Position numbers and translations under genes: made by a program. A stretch of DNA of 64,000 nt from positions 52,371 to 116,370 of the IMG/VR virus record IMGVR_UViG_3300027969_000055; one strand, 5' to 3'. The notes under the pieces are model-generated. The model did no database searches and was not told where the DNA came from. It was given only the letters and a program-made list of their open reading frames with translations. Of the stretch, positions 24,545 to 32,310 are shown in pieces. How positions within the stretch are numbered: position 1 is the first letter of the stretch; every line of letters starts with the position of its first letter. The DNA comes from a virus.

Positions 24545-25656
24545 TAGTATTTATAATTTTTTTTGAATTTGTAATAATTAAATTTACGGCGAACGGTTAA
24601 ATCAACGCTTGCTTTTATTGCATCAAGTACGTCAGTTGGAAAAAGCTTTGTACTTAATCTTACTAGTGTCTTATTACGATGGATGTTATTCTCGATCGTC
24701 TGCCATTCACCTGGTTCCTTTATCTTTAGAGTATCACATGTTATTTCACGCATTACATCAAGGAACCCAGAATCACCCGAATCGATTAGTTCTTTAACAT
24801 CAGACCACTCATATGATTCTCTAACATGCTCTATTATTTTAGTTACTTTAGAAGCAGTCATTTTTGGATGAACTCTTGGAATATTATCAGAACTGTCTCC
24901 AGCTAAACACTTTGTTAAAATATCTAGGGTTGGATCAATTGTTAAGTGTTGATAGTCTTTTTGGGTTAAGTCATTTATTATATTGATAACTGCTGAATTA
25001 TCAATTGACTCAATATCAAAATCAAATAAATTAATTTCTGCGGGCTTTTCGTCTTTACCAAAATCTTCAGTTGTATAAATCTTTTTATACTTTGTCATTT
25101 GTTTTGGCATAATTAAAATAACCTTTCGCTTATTGCTTTCTAATAATTGAGTTAAGTCTTTATCCACTGACCAAATACAAATATCTTCATTTAGATTTTC
25201 GCAAATGTAGGCAATTAAATCATCGCCTTCTGCTCCAGGTACTCGATTGACGACTACCCCGTATTCATCTGAAATTATATTTAGTATTTCAGTTTGAAAG
25301 TATTCAAAGAACAGATAAATTTTGTCATCGTATTTTCTTTGACCTTTATAACTGAAGTCTCCTTCTCCGTGAGTTTCAAAATGTTCCTTAATATATTTTT
25401 TTCTCCAACTCTTAGAGTCAAATACAAAAAATACTGATTGGATATTTTCCTTAAACGGAGCAAGAATACTTCCAAAATAATTTGTTGAAAATGATTTAAA
25501 CGAATCTTTACTACCTTGTTTAAGAATAAATTTATCATCGTTTAATAAATCAGCAACGTAATACTTTTCGCCTATCCTCTTATCGTTTGCAAGAATGTTT
25601 TTAACAATACTTACTGCTACGTTTAAAAAAGCATTTCCGTCTATGATTAAATTCAT
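24544..25656 (-). CDS. rnh: RNase H / 5'-3' exonuclease (T4 Rnh, FEN-like)
   Basis: The flap-endonuclease-family nuclease that removes RNA primers. Acidic metal ligands are recognisable in NLIIDGNAF (D6), FFVFD, AEGDDLIAY, WSVDKDLTQLL and the helix-3-turn/H3TH region LAGDSSDNIPRV. The 370 residues are slightly longer than T4 Rnh (305). It overlaps GroES by one base and follows gp32-like and a small gene; in T4 rnh lies near 32, 59 and 33. The call is strong. Confidence 0.9.
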   Translation of the reverse strand: MNLIIDGNAFLNVAVSIVKNILANDKRIGEKYYVADLLNDDKFILKQGSKDSFKSFSTNYFGSILAPFKENIQSVFFVFDSKSWRKKYIKEHFETHGEGDFSYKGQRKYDDKIYLFFEYFQTEILNIISDEYGVVVNRVPGAEGDDLIAYICENLNEDICIWSVDKDLTQLLESNKRKVILIMPKQMTKYKKIYTTEDFGKDEKPAEINLFDFDIESIDNSAVINIINDLTQKDYQHLTIDPTLDILTKCLAGDSSDNIPRVHPKMTASKVTKIIEHVRESYEWSDVKELIDSGDSGFLDVMREITCDTLKIKEPGEWQTIENNIHRNKTLVRLSTKLFPTDVLDAIKASVDLTVRRKFNYYKFKKNYKY

Positions 25657-25657
25657 T

Positions 25658-25936
25658 TTAATTAGTTGGTTGTTTAGGAACTTGTAATTTCTTTATTGCT
25701 TTTACAATAAGTTCAGATTCTTCTAGTGTAAATATTCCTTTAGCTTGGCAGTGGTTAGCTGATGCTACTAAAATAAGAACTGCATGTTCTGGAGTTAAAT
25801 TTACCAAAAAGTTTTCATAATCTTCAAGATTAGTATAACTAATTGAAGAAAGTAGAGTAGCTATTGGAGCGGCCTCAGGTTGATTCGCGTCAACCTGAGG
25901 AGCTTCAACTACTGGTGGTGTTTTTGATTTTGCCAT
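25658..25936 (-). CDS. small hypothetical protein between gp32 and RNase H
   Basis: A 92-residue protein with a Pro/Ala/Glu-rich start (1-28) and a helical domain (about 38-86: LEDYENFLVNLTPEHAVLILVASANHCQAKGIFTLEE is one run of helices). It occupies the position held in T4 by genes 59, 33 and dsbA (between 32 and rnh). T4 gp33, the late-transcription co-activator, has a similar size, but I see no residue match and no C-terminal clamp-binding LDFLL. Function unassigned. Confidence 0.6.
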   Translation of the reverse strand: MAKSKTPPVVEAPQVDANQPEAAPIATLLSSISYTNLEDYENFLVNLTPEHAVLILVASANHCQAKGIFTLEESELIVKAIKKLQVPKQPTN

Positions 25937-25955
25937 TTTGTAGTTTAATTATTTT

Positions 25956-27008
25956 TTATAAAGATGCAAATAAATCGTCTAAGTCATCTGCTTTTGGGGC
26001 AGCTGCTTTAGCGGTAGGTTTAACTTCCGGCTCAGGTGAAGAGCTTCCAAAGTCATCATCTAAATCAATGAATGAGCTTACATTTTTTACTGCTGGAGCT
26101 GGAGTGAATTCAATATTTTCTCCAAGTGGTGCTTGCGTTCTAGCAACTGGTGCAGATAATTTAAAGTGCTTCTTCATTCTTTCATCTTTAGTGTTTGCAA
26201 CTAAATTGTCAATGATTTGTTTGTAAGGAACAATTGCTTTAATATAGTCTGCAACTTTTTCGTATTCAACATCAGTCCATTCCTTTAAGAAATATTGACT
26301 CATATCTGGTGAATTCTTTTTAAAGTATTCGCTTACAAATTGCATAACCTTAGGCTCAGTAGAAACTGGAATTTCTTTACCTTGAGTTGAGATAATTAAT
26401 GGGCTAACTTCATTCATGAATTTACTAGCACTAAAATCTCTCCATGCTTTAGTCTTACGCTTAATAACCAAAACAAAATCCTTACCGGTAGTAAGTGAGA
26501 ATGGATTGATTTTTTGAGTAGTAACTAATTCTTGTTCAGGATTAATTTCTTGTTGGATTAAGTTATCAATTGTATATCCATAAGAATATATTTTGATTTT
26601 ACCTTCCATTGTAGGAAATTGTGGATCCTTCTTGATATAAACACAAGAATAGTAATTGTAATAACGATTGAAATACTTTTGAATCTCTTCAACGATTGAA
26701 GGCTCTTCATTTTTTAATCGCTTTAATTCAAGATCAAGCGTCCAAAGAATTGATGATGCGCCGGTTGTTGATGGACAATCTACATACAACTTTTCATTGG
26801 TTAACGGGTTTATTAATTTAGCTGCATATTTTTTATAGCGGCTCTTAGTTGGATCGGTTACCCAAGGGATAAAACGAATAACTGATTTGTAAATACCGTT
26901 TTGACCTTGGTCTGGACCGGGATTGTACACGTTGTCGTCGACTTTGCGACCAGCGGATGATGATTTACCTGAGAAATCATCGAGATTAAGATTGAATAGA
27001 TCTTCCAT
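25956..27008 (-). CDS. 32: single-stranded DNA-binding protein (gp32-like)
   Basis: The T4-type SSB coordinating replication and recombination. The OB-fold core spans about residues 35-250 (YKSVIRFIPWVTDP, YYSCVYIKKDPQFP, KIKIYSYG, GKDFVLVIKRK). The C-terminus is a Ala/Pro/Lys linker ending in an acidic tip DDLDDLFASL, the usual partner-binding tail. The 350 residues compare with 301. The His/Cys zinc cluster of T4 gp32 (H-x12-C-x9-C-x2-C) is not visible: only two separated Cys are present in this region. An N-terminal basic cooperativity LAST motif (KRKS in T4) is not obvious either. Confidence 0.85.
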   Translation of the reverse strand: MEDLFNLNLDDFSGKSSSAGRKVDDNVYNPGPDQGQNGIYKSVIRFIPWVTDPTKSRYKKYAAKLINPLTNEKLYVDCPSTTGASSILWTLDLELKRLKNEEPSIVEEIQKYFNRYYNYYSCVYIKKDPQFPTMEGKIKIYSYGYTIDNLIQQEINPEQELVTTQKINPFSLTTGKDFVLVIKRKTKAWRDFSASKFMNEVSPLIISTQGKEIPVSTEPKVMQFVSEYFKKNSPDMSQYFLKEWTDVEYEKVADYIKAIVPYKQIIDNLVANTKDERMKKHFKLSAPVARTQAPLGENIEFTPAPAVKNVSSFIDLDDDFGSSSPEPEVKPTAKAAAPKADDLDDLFASL

Positions 27009-27038
27009 ATTGTTTATAATGTTTAATAATTTAATAGA

Positions 27039-27049
27039 ATTGTACTAAA
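27039..27049 (-). promoter_or_regulatory. candidate promoter motif (TTTAGTACAAT)
   Basis: On the minus strand, 31 bases before the gp32-like ATG and just downstream of the Hc1 terminator, so a new transcript should begin here. Similar to TTAGTATAAT near 19861 and 40379. Confidence 0.35.
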
Positions 27050-27065
27050 TAAGTGTGAAGAGTTT

Positions 27066-27100
27066 TCAAAAAAAAAGGACAAGTTTTAAAACCTGTCCTT
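27066..27100 (-). terminator. rho-independent terminator after the Hc1 gene
   Basis: Read on the minus strand: AAGGACA (27100-27094) pairs with TGTCCTT (27082-27076) across a TTTTAAAA-containing loop, followed by a run of about ten T. It separates the late cassette (28671 to 27125) from the gp32 operon. Confidence 0.9.
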
Positions 27101-27124
27101 AAATGTGAACTTTTAGTCTAAAAA

Positions 27125-27316
27125 TTAGGCTTTAGTATCAACTTTAGATTCTTGAACGTGAGTTCGGCCTTCTTGACAAAGTGCTTTAATGTCTTGAAGA
27201 ACTTTACGAGTTCTAGTTCCAGCTGATTTATTTCCTTTTTCGTAGAATTTTCCAGCTTCTGCTTCTAATTGAGAAACGTGTTCCTTTAGCGATGTTAACC
27301 ATGTAGGTGTTGTCAT
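27125..27316 (-). CDS. histone H1-like Hc1 family DNA-binding protein
   Basis: A 63-residue protein. The core FYEKGNKSAGTRTRKVLQDIKALCQE closely follows the short Hc1-type histone H1-like proteins common in Bacteroidota, which read FYEKGNKAAGTR and then a helical segment. An N-terminal helix (SLKEHVSQLEAEAG) precedes it. It should bind DNA as a nucleoid-like protein. It is the last gene of a cassette with a late promoter and two capsid-targeting-signal genes, and is followed by a strong terminator. It carries no targeting motif itself. It was probably acquired from a host. It may compact phage DNA in the cell or head (inference). Confidence 0.8.
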   Translation of the reverse strand: MTTPTWLTSLKEHVSQLEAEAGKFYEKGNKSAGTRTRKVLQDIKALCQEGRTHVQESKVDTKA

Positions 27317-27370
27317 AATTTCAAATATTTTTTGTATCTTATATTTGAGAAATCCACCCGGTTTTAAATA

Positions 27371-28096
27371 TTAGTGATATTTGTTTGAAAATTTAGCTGC
27401 TGGGTATACTTTTTTAGCAAAAGCTATCCAAGAAGCCATAACTTTTTCAAATTCAGATTGAGAAATTACACCAGTTTTAATAAATGGGTTTAGGTATTCC
27501 GAAAATTCCTGATCAATTGGGACTCTTTTCTTTTTAGCAGATGCATACATGCCGGCTACCATTGCTGGAATTTCATCAGCTAGTAAAAAATACTGATAAT
27601 TATTTTGAGCACGAGCCCTTACTGATTTTCGGGTATTGATAATATGCCCAGCCCTTTGGTTTATACCTTTTTGTAAAAGATGTTCAAGCTCGTGTCGGAT
27701 ATTATCAACAAGTTTATAATTTAGCGCTGGATAACATTGAGGTTCGGCTTCTGGACTAATGTAAATAACTACTTCAATTTCAGGTTCTTCTACTGAATTT
27801 GCATTTGGAATAAATGCATTTGCGTCTATTGCAAAACCTTTATTTTCAAAATTAATTATCTCTGAAGGAATACCGCTAAACTCCTTAGCGATAGAAGTAT
27901 CAAATTCCTCAACTCTAACCACTTTAATTGATAAAGTAAATTCAAGTGGATTAGTATATGTAAATTCTTTAAATATTTCTTTGCCTAGCTTAGACCCTGA
28001 GGTTTTCTTAATTACGCTAAATAAATCTTTAGCAAAAATTGAGGCAAGAGAATCGTACTTTGATTCAAATATGAATTGTGAAAATCGTTTTATCAT
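27371..28096 (-). CDS. putative zinc metallopeptidase with capsid-targeting-like N-terminus
   Basis: Residues 4-11 (RFSQFIFE) form a clear F-x-Q-F-I-x-E signal with an I-F-E cleavage site after E11. A HExxH zinc motif is at 135-139 (RHELEHLLQ) and a likely third ligand E175 in LLADEIPAMVAGMY, 36 residues on. This arrangement resembles small zincin metallopeptidases. The rest is a beta-rich domain (50-115) and C-terminal helices. It overlaps the upstream gene by 4 bases and is downstream of a TATAAATA late promoter. I infer an enzyme packaged in the head and delivered with the DNA. The substrate is unknown. Alternatively it acts in head maturation. Confidence 0.7.
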   Translation of the reverse strand: MIKRFSQFIFESKYDSLASIFAKDLFSVIKKTSGSKLGKEIFKEFTYTNPLEFTLSIKVVRVEEFDTSIAKEFSGIPSEIINFENKGFAIDANAFIPNANSVEEPEIEVVIYISPEAEPQCYPALNYKLVDNIRHELEHLLQKGINQRAGHIINTRKSVRARAQNNYQYFLLADEIPAMVAGMYASAKKKRVPIDQEFSEYLNPFIKTGVISQSEFEKVMASWIAFAKKVYPAAKFSNKYH

Positions 28097-28671
28097 TTTT
28101 TAGATTTGATAAAATTTACTTCTAATTTATTGGTTGACGTCGATAGTTTAGCATCAAAATCTATATCAATATCACCTTTGTCAATACCTAGTTTTTTACT
28201 AGACATTGCTGATTTTAGTTTATCATAAACTTCTTTATCTAGAAAACCTTCACCTCTAAGGGCATCAACTATGTCATTTTTCTTTGAATCTAATTGGTTA
28301 TCCGTGATCCATTTATCCAAATCGGCTTGATTAATTTGATATTCTTTAAATCGCTTAACTCCTCCGCCTCCAGTATATTTAGAATGCCATTTCTTATCAT
28401 CATCAATTAATACTACGTTAATATCGCCAGTTTGACCAGCGGTTGGAGCTGGCGCATTTGGGTCTGGTGGTAATTCAGCAGTTGCAAATGGATCAGTTGG
28501 AGCCGGAGCCGTTGCTGGCGCTGGTGAATTTTCGGAAGGTAATGGAGCAGGTTCAACCGCTGGAGCGGCGTCAGTCTCACTAGGAGATGGGGGTTCAACT
28601 GGTGGTGGAGTTGGAGCAGGTTCATCAGCTTCCAATAATAACTTAAATTGTCTAAAGTCTAGTATTTCCAT
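28093..28671 (-). CDS. Pro-rich protein with capsid-targeting-like N-terminus
   Basis: Residues 5-14 (DFRQFKLLLE) match the targeting motif with an L-L-E site before A15, exactly the T4 rule. Residues 17-85 are a Pro/Ala/Glu-rich, certainly disordered linker. Residues 88-192 are a compact domain (INVVLIDDDKKWHSKYTGGGG, helices to 165, then IDIDFDAKLSTSTNKLEVNFIKS strands). I do not recognise this domain. It is the first gene after the late promoter at 28693 and is coupled to the metallopeptidase gene, so the two probably function together. Confidence 0.7.
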   Translation of the reverse strand: MEILDFRQFKLLLEADEPAPTPPPVEPPSPSETDAAPAVEPAPLPSENSPAPATAPAPTDPFATAELPPDPNAPAPTAGQTGDINVVLIDDDKKWHSKYTGGGGVKRFKEYQINQADLDKWITDNQLDSKKNDIVDALRGEGFLDKEVYDKLKSAMSSKKLGIDKGDIDIDFDAKLSTSTNKLEVNFIKSKK

Positions 28672-28692
28672 AAATATCGTAATTGTTATGGT

Positions 28693-28700
28693 TATTTATA
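28693..28700 (-). promoter_or_regulatory. T4-type late promoter (TATAAATA) on the minus strand
   Basis: The minus strand reads TATAAATAACC 21 bases before the ATG of the Pro-rich targeting-signal gene. It is an exact T4 late consensus in a region otherwise made of replication and nucleotide genes, immediately after the NrdA terminator. Confidence 0.7.
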
Positions 28701-28702
28701 AA

Positions 28703-28727
28703 CAAAAATAGGAGCACAAGGCTCCTA
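28703..28727 (-). terminator. terminator after nrdA
   Basis: TAGGAGC (28727-28721 on the minus strand) pairs with GCTCCTA (28715-28709), 5-base loop, followed on the minus strand by TTTTTGTTT. It lies 22 bases past the nrdA stop. Confidence 0.85.
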
Positions 28728-28748
28728 TTCAGATTAGGTTAAGTTAGA

Positions 28749-31178
28749 TTATGATCCGCAGGCCTCACATGCTTCAGGATTATCAAGGGAGCATGAAATA
28801 TTTTCTAAATTATCAGTATCGTCTATTATAATTGGCACAAACGATTGAACTGGCTGAACTATTTTAGCTGCAGTATTTAAACCCAATCCAGCAATCGCTG
28901 AACTAGCGGCTTCCGTTCTAAGATAATACATGCCGGTTTTTAAACCTCTTTTCCATGAATGAAAATGGGCTGATGTTAATTTTGCAGTATTTACATCTCT
29001 AAAAAATAGATTTAGTGACTGTGATTGGCAAATAAATTTACCGCGATCGGCTGACATATCAATTATGGTCTTTTGAGAAATTTCCCAAACTGTTTTATAA
29101 ACTGATCTTAATTCTTCAGGAATTTCAGCAATATTTTGTACAGAGCCTTTTTCTAAAATAATACGGTTTCTCATATTATCTCCCCAAAGACCTAATTCAA
29201 CAAGATCCCTAACTAGGTGTTTATTAACAACTATAAATTCGCCAGCTAATGTTCTTCTAGTTCCAATATTTGAGGTAAACGCTTCAAACGCTTCGTTATT
29301 ACCCATAATTTGAGCAGTTGATGCAGTTGGCATAGGAGCAAGCAATAGAGAATTTCTTGCTCCATGTTTCATAAGTTTCTTACGAAGTGCTGCCCAATTC
29401 CAACGACCTGATAATTGATCTTCGTTAACGTCCCAAAGATTAAATTGAAATTGGCCAGTGCTTAATGGAGAACCTTCATATGATGCGTATGCCCCATCCT
29501 TCTTTGCAAGATCAATTGATGCTTCCATTGCGGCAAAGTAAATCGTTTCAAAGATCTCAGAGTTTAATTTCTTTGAGGCTTCTCCACCAAATTCAATTCC
29601 CATTATTGCAAAAGTATCAGCTAACCCCTGAATACCGATTCCGATTGGACGATGCATTAAGTTAGATGTTTTAGTTTCTACAGTAGGGTAGAAGTTTACG
29701 TCAATTACTTTATTTAGGTTTAAAGTTGTTTGGTATGCTACCTCATATAGAGCCTCATGGTCGTACTCGCAATGCGGTTTTTTTAATTTACCAGTACGTT
29801 TGCCTATCGTAATAAATTGATTTACTGGAATAGAGGCTAAGTTACAAACAGCCTGTTCTTCCTTTGATGTATATTCAATAATTTCAGTACATAAGTTTGA
29901 AGACTTAATTGTTCCTAAATTCTTTTGATTTGATTTACGGTTAGCTGAGTCTTTAAAAAGAATATATGGGGTTCCAGTTTCAACTTGAGATTCAAGAATT
30001 TTTTGCCATAGTGTTCTAGCTTTCATGGTAGAGCGGCCTTTGCCTTCAGCTTCAAGTCTTTCATAATTGGTTTCAAATTCTTCTCCGTACATTTCCCAAA
30101 GCTCGCAATCAATTTCAGCTGGACAGAATAGTGTCCAATCTCCATCTTCTTCCACGCGCTTCATAAAGAGATCAGGAGTCCACATAGCTAAGAAAAGATC
30201 CCTAGCCCTACGTTCTTCTTTACCGTGATTTTTTCTTAAATCTAAGAAGTCTTCAACATCTGCATGCCAAGGCTCTAAGTAAATAGCAAAAGAACCTTTT
30301 CTTTTTCCTCCGCCTTGATCAACATAACGAGCAGTCTCATTATAAACTTTTAACATTGGAATAATTCCGTTTGATGTACCGTTGGTTCCTTTAATATAGG
30401 CACCAGTTGCTCGGATGTTTGAAATTGATAAACCTATACCTCCAGCATTTTGAGAAATAGCAGCAACATCAGAGAGTGTTTTGTAGATACCTGCGATTGA
30501 ATCCTCTTGCATAGTTAATAAGAAACACGAAGATAATTGTGGACGCTTTGTTCCAGCATTAAATAGAGTAGGAGTTGCATGAGTCATTTTATGTGTTGAT
30601 AAAAGCTCATAGGTTTTTAATACATTCTGGATATCAGTACCCCAAATACCAACTGCGACTCTCATATATAAACTTTGAGGAGTTTCTGCTGGCTGGCCAT
30701 GGGTTTTTAATAAGTAACTTTTCTCAAGAGTTTTAAATCCAAAGTAGTCAAAGTTAAGATCGCGATCATGGATAATCGCTTCGTTTAAAGTTTCTCTGTT
30801 CTTCTGTACAGCAGCATAAGTTTCATCAGAAATTATACCAGCCACCTTTCCAGTCTTTGGATCTATGTAATTATATAGATGATCAATGGTATCACTGAAT
30901 GACTTGTGGGTCGTTTTGTGTAATCTTGTAATTGCAATTCTAGCTGCAAGGATTGAATAGTCTGGATGTATATGGGCTAATGCTGCAGCGGTTTCAGCTG
31001 CAAGTAGATCAAGTTGTTGAGTACTAATTCCATCGTATATTCCAGATACAACTTTGGTTGATACTTCAAGAGCATCAACGTATTCTGTGTCTAATCCATA
31101 AGTTTGTTTTTTAATTCGGTTTGTTATTTTATCTAGCTTTAGGGTTTCGCTATGCCCGTCTCTTTTTATTACCTTCAT
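28749..31178 (-). CDS. nrdA: ribonucleotide reductase class Ia, alpha subunit
   Basis: Reduces NDPs to dNDPs with NrdB. An N-terminal ATP-cone (about 1-90) is followed by the catalytic barrel. Active-site Cys are in QLSSCFLL, and NLCTE is the radical-relay finger loop. LAPMPTASTAQIMGNNEAFE and the Tyr pair near IVQPVQSF precede the C-terminal redox tail CEACGS (C-x-x-C). The 809 residues are near the usual 760-850. It ends in a terminator. The nrdB gene is 14 bases upstream on the same strand, so the two form an operon. T4 also encodes NrdAB as part of its dNTP synthetase complex. Confidence 0.96.
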   Translation of the reverse strand: MKVIKRDGHSETLKLDKITNRIKKQTYGLDTEYVDALEVSTKVVSGIYDGISTQQLDLLAAETAAALAHIHPDYSILAARIAITRLHKTTHKSFSDTIDHLYNYIDPKTGKVAGIISDETYAAVQKNRETLNEAIIHDRDLNFDYFGFKTLEKSYLLKTHGQPAETPQSLYMRVAVGIWGTDIQNVLKTYELLSTHKMTHATPTLFNAGTKRPQLSSCFLLTMQEDSIAGIYKTLSDVAAISQNAGGIGLSISNIRATGAYIKGTNGTSNGIIPMLKVYNETARYVDQGGGKRKGSFAIYLEPWHADVEDFLDLRKNHGKEERRARDLFLAMWTPDLFMKRVEEDGDWTLFCPAEIDCELWEMYGEEFETNYERLEAEGKGRSTMKARTLWQKILESQVETGTPYILFKDSANRKSNQKNLGTIKSSNLCTEIIEYTSKEEQAVCNLASIPVNQFITIGKRTGKLKKPHCEYDHEALYEVAYQTTLNLNKVIDVNFYPTVETKTSNLMHRPIGIGIQGLADTFAIMGIEFGGEASKKLNSEIFETIYFAAMEASIDLAKKDGAYASYEGSPLSTGQFQFNLWDVNEDQLSGRWNWAALRKKLMKHGARNSLLLAPMPTASTAQIMGNNEAFEAFTSNIGTRRTLAGEFIVVNKHLVRDLVELGLWGDNMRNRIILEKGSVQNIAEIPEELRSVYKTVWEISQKTIIDMSADRGKFICQSQSLNLFFRDVNTAKLTSAHFHSWKRGLKTGMYYLRTEAASSAIAGLGLNTAAKIVQPVQSFVPIIIDDTDNLENISCSLDNPEACEACGS

Positions 31179-31192
31179 CGTTTTTAATATTT

Positions 31193-32155
31193 TTAAAATT
31201 CTGCGTCTAATGAAAAACCTGTGTTATCTCCAGATTTTACCCCTGCTTTTTGATATTCACCTACTCTTTTTTCGAAAAAATTAGTTTTTCCATTGAGTGC
31301 AATATTTACCATAAAGTCAAAAGGATTTGTTGAATTAAATACTGGATTACAGCCTAACTCTGATAATAATCGATCGGTTACAAATTCTAAGTATTGAGCC
31401 ATTAAATCTGAATTCATGCCGATTAATTTAACAGGAAGAGCGTCTATAATAAACTCTTTCTCTATTTCTAAGGCCGATAATATAATTTCTTTGATTCTTT
31501 CTGGCGATACTTTATTTTCAATGTGATTATTATGTAAGTGTACTGCAAAATCAGTATGCGAGCCTTCATCCCTAGAAATAAGTTCATTAGAAAAACTTAG
31601 TCCAGGCATAAGTCCTCTTTTCTTAAGCCAAAAAATTGAACAAAATGAGCCTGAGAAGAATATTCCTTCAACTGCAGCAAATGCAATAAGTCTTTCCTGG
31701 AAAGTAGAGTTTTCAATCCATCTTAGTGCCCATTCAGCTTTTTTCTGAACGGCTGGGATTGTATCAATTGCTCTTAATAGATGCATTTTTTCTTCTTGAT
31801 CAGTAATATACGTATCAATTAGGAGAGAATAGGTTTCAGAGTGAATATTTTCCATCATGATTTGAAATCCGTAAAAGAATTTAGCTTCCGGGTATTGGAC
31901 TTCTTTTAAAAAGTTCTCAGCCAAGTTTTCATTAACGATTCCATCACTTGCGGCAAAGAATGCAAGTACATGTTTAATAAAATGACGTTCTCCATCATTA
32001 AGATTTTTTCTCCAGTCAACCAAATCAGCGGCTAAATCAATTTCTTCAGCTGTCCAGAATGAAGCTTCTGACTTTTTGTAAAATTCCCAGAGGTCGTGGT
32101 GCTGGATCGGGAAGACAACGAATCGGTTTGGATTCTCGGTTAAGATTTTTTCCAT
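31193..32155 (-). CDS. nrdB: ribonucleotide reductase class Ia, beta subunit
   Basis: The di-iron tyrosyl radical subunit. Iron ligands and the radical Tyr are recognisable: ASDGIV (Asp), [10 protein letters not shown] (Glu, His and Tyr spaced as E115-H118-Y122 in E. coli), AAVEGIFF (Glu) and RDEGSH (Glu, His). The 320 residues are within the family range. The C-terminal end [11 protein letters not shown] is the tail that docks to NrdA. It is first in the nrdB-nrdA operon and is preceded by a 155-base gap with strong inverted repeats. Confidence 0.96.
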   Translation of the reverse strand: MEKILTENPNRFVVFPIQHHDLWEFYKKSEASFWTAEEIDLAADLVDWRKNLNDGERHFIKHVLAFFAASDGIVNENLAENFLKEVQYPEAKFFYGFQIMMENIHSETYSLLIDTYITDQEEKMHLLRAIDTIPAVQKKAEWALRWIENSTFQERLIAFAAVEGIFFSGSFCSIFWLKKRGLMPGLSFSNELISRDEGSHTDFAVHLHNNHIENKVSPERIKEIILSALEIEKEFIIDALPVKLIGMNSDLMAQYLEFVTDRLLSELGCNPVFNSTNPFDFMVNIALNGKTNFFEKRVGEYQKAGVKSGDNTGFSLDAEF

Positions 32156-32205
32156 TTCTATGATTTTTTTGGTTTAAAGGTATGTGTTGAATAGTTAAAA
32201 TAGTA

Positions 32206-32226
32206 TTAGCCAGGTCAACTGGCTAA
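32206..32226. repeat. inverted repeat (hairpin) in the nrdB leader
   Basis: TTAGCCAG (32206-32213) and CTGGCTAA (32219-32226) form an 8-bp stem with a 5-base loop, 51 bases before the nrdB start. No T-run follows on the minus strand, so it is more likely a leader structure or protein site than a terminator. Confidence 0.6.
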
Positions 32227-32235
32227 CAATAAAAT

Positions 32236-32299
32236 GCGTGGTATTTTTTGTTTCAAATAATAAGTTTTTATTATTTATACTGAAACTATAATACCACGC
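32236..32299. repeat. 64-bp nested palindrome between the S1-like gene and nrdB
   Basis: GCGTGGTATT (32236-32245) pairs with AATACCACGC (32290-32299). Inside it GTTTCA pairs with TGAAAC and AATAATAA with TTATTATT around a short loop. The result is one long, interrupted hairpin. It starts 12 bases past the S1-like stop. It could be a terminator, a processing site or a regulatory leader for nrdB. A TATAAATA sequence on the minus strand (32272-32279) lies inside it. Confidence 0.75.
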
Positions 32300-32310
32300 A
32301 AGTATTAAAA

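Noticed and set aside
24548-24555. TATAAATA on the minus strand before groES
   Set aside because: It overlaps the last codons of RNase H, and transcription would start inside groES. Likely coincidental in AT-rich coding DNA.
25658-25936. gp33 or gp59 homologue by position
   Set aside because: Gene order suggests it, but no residue similarity or LDFLL-type tail is visible, so it is left unassigned.
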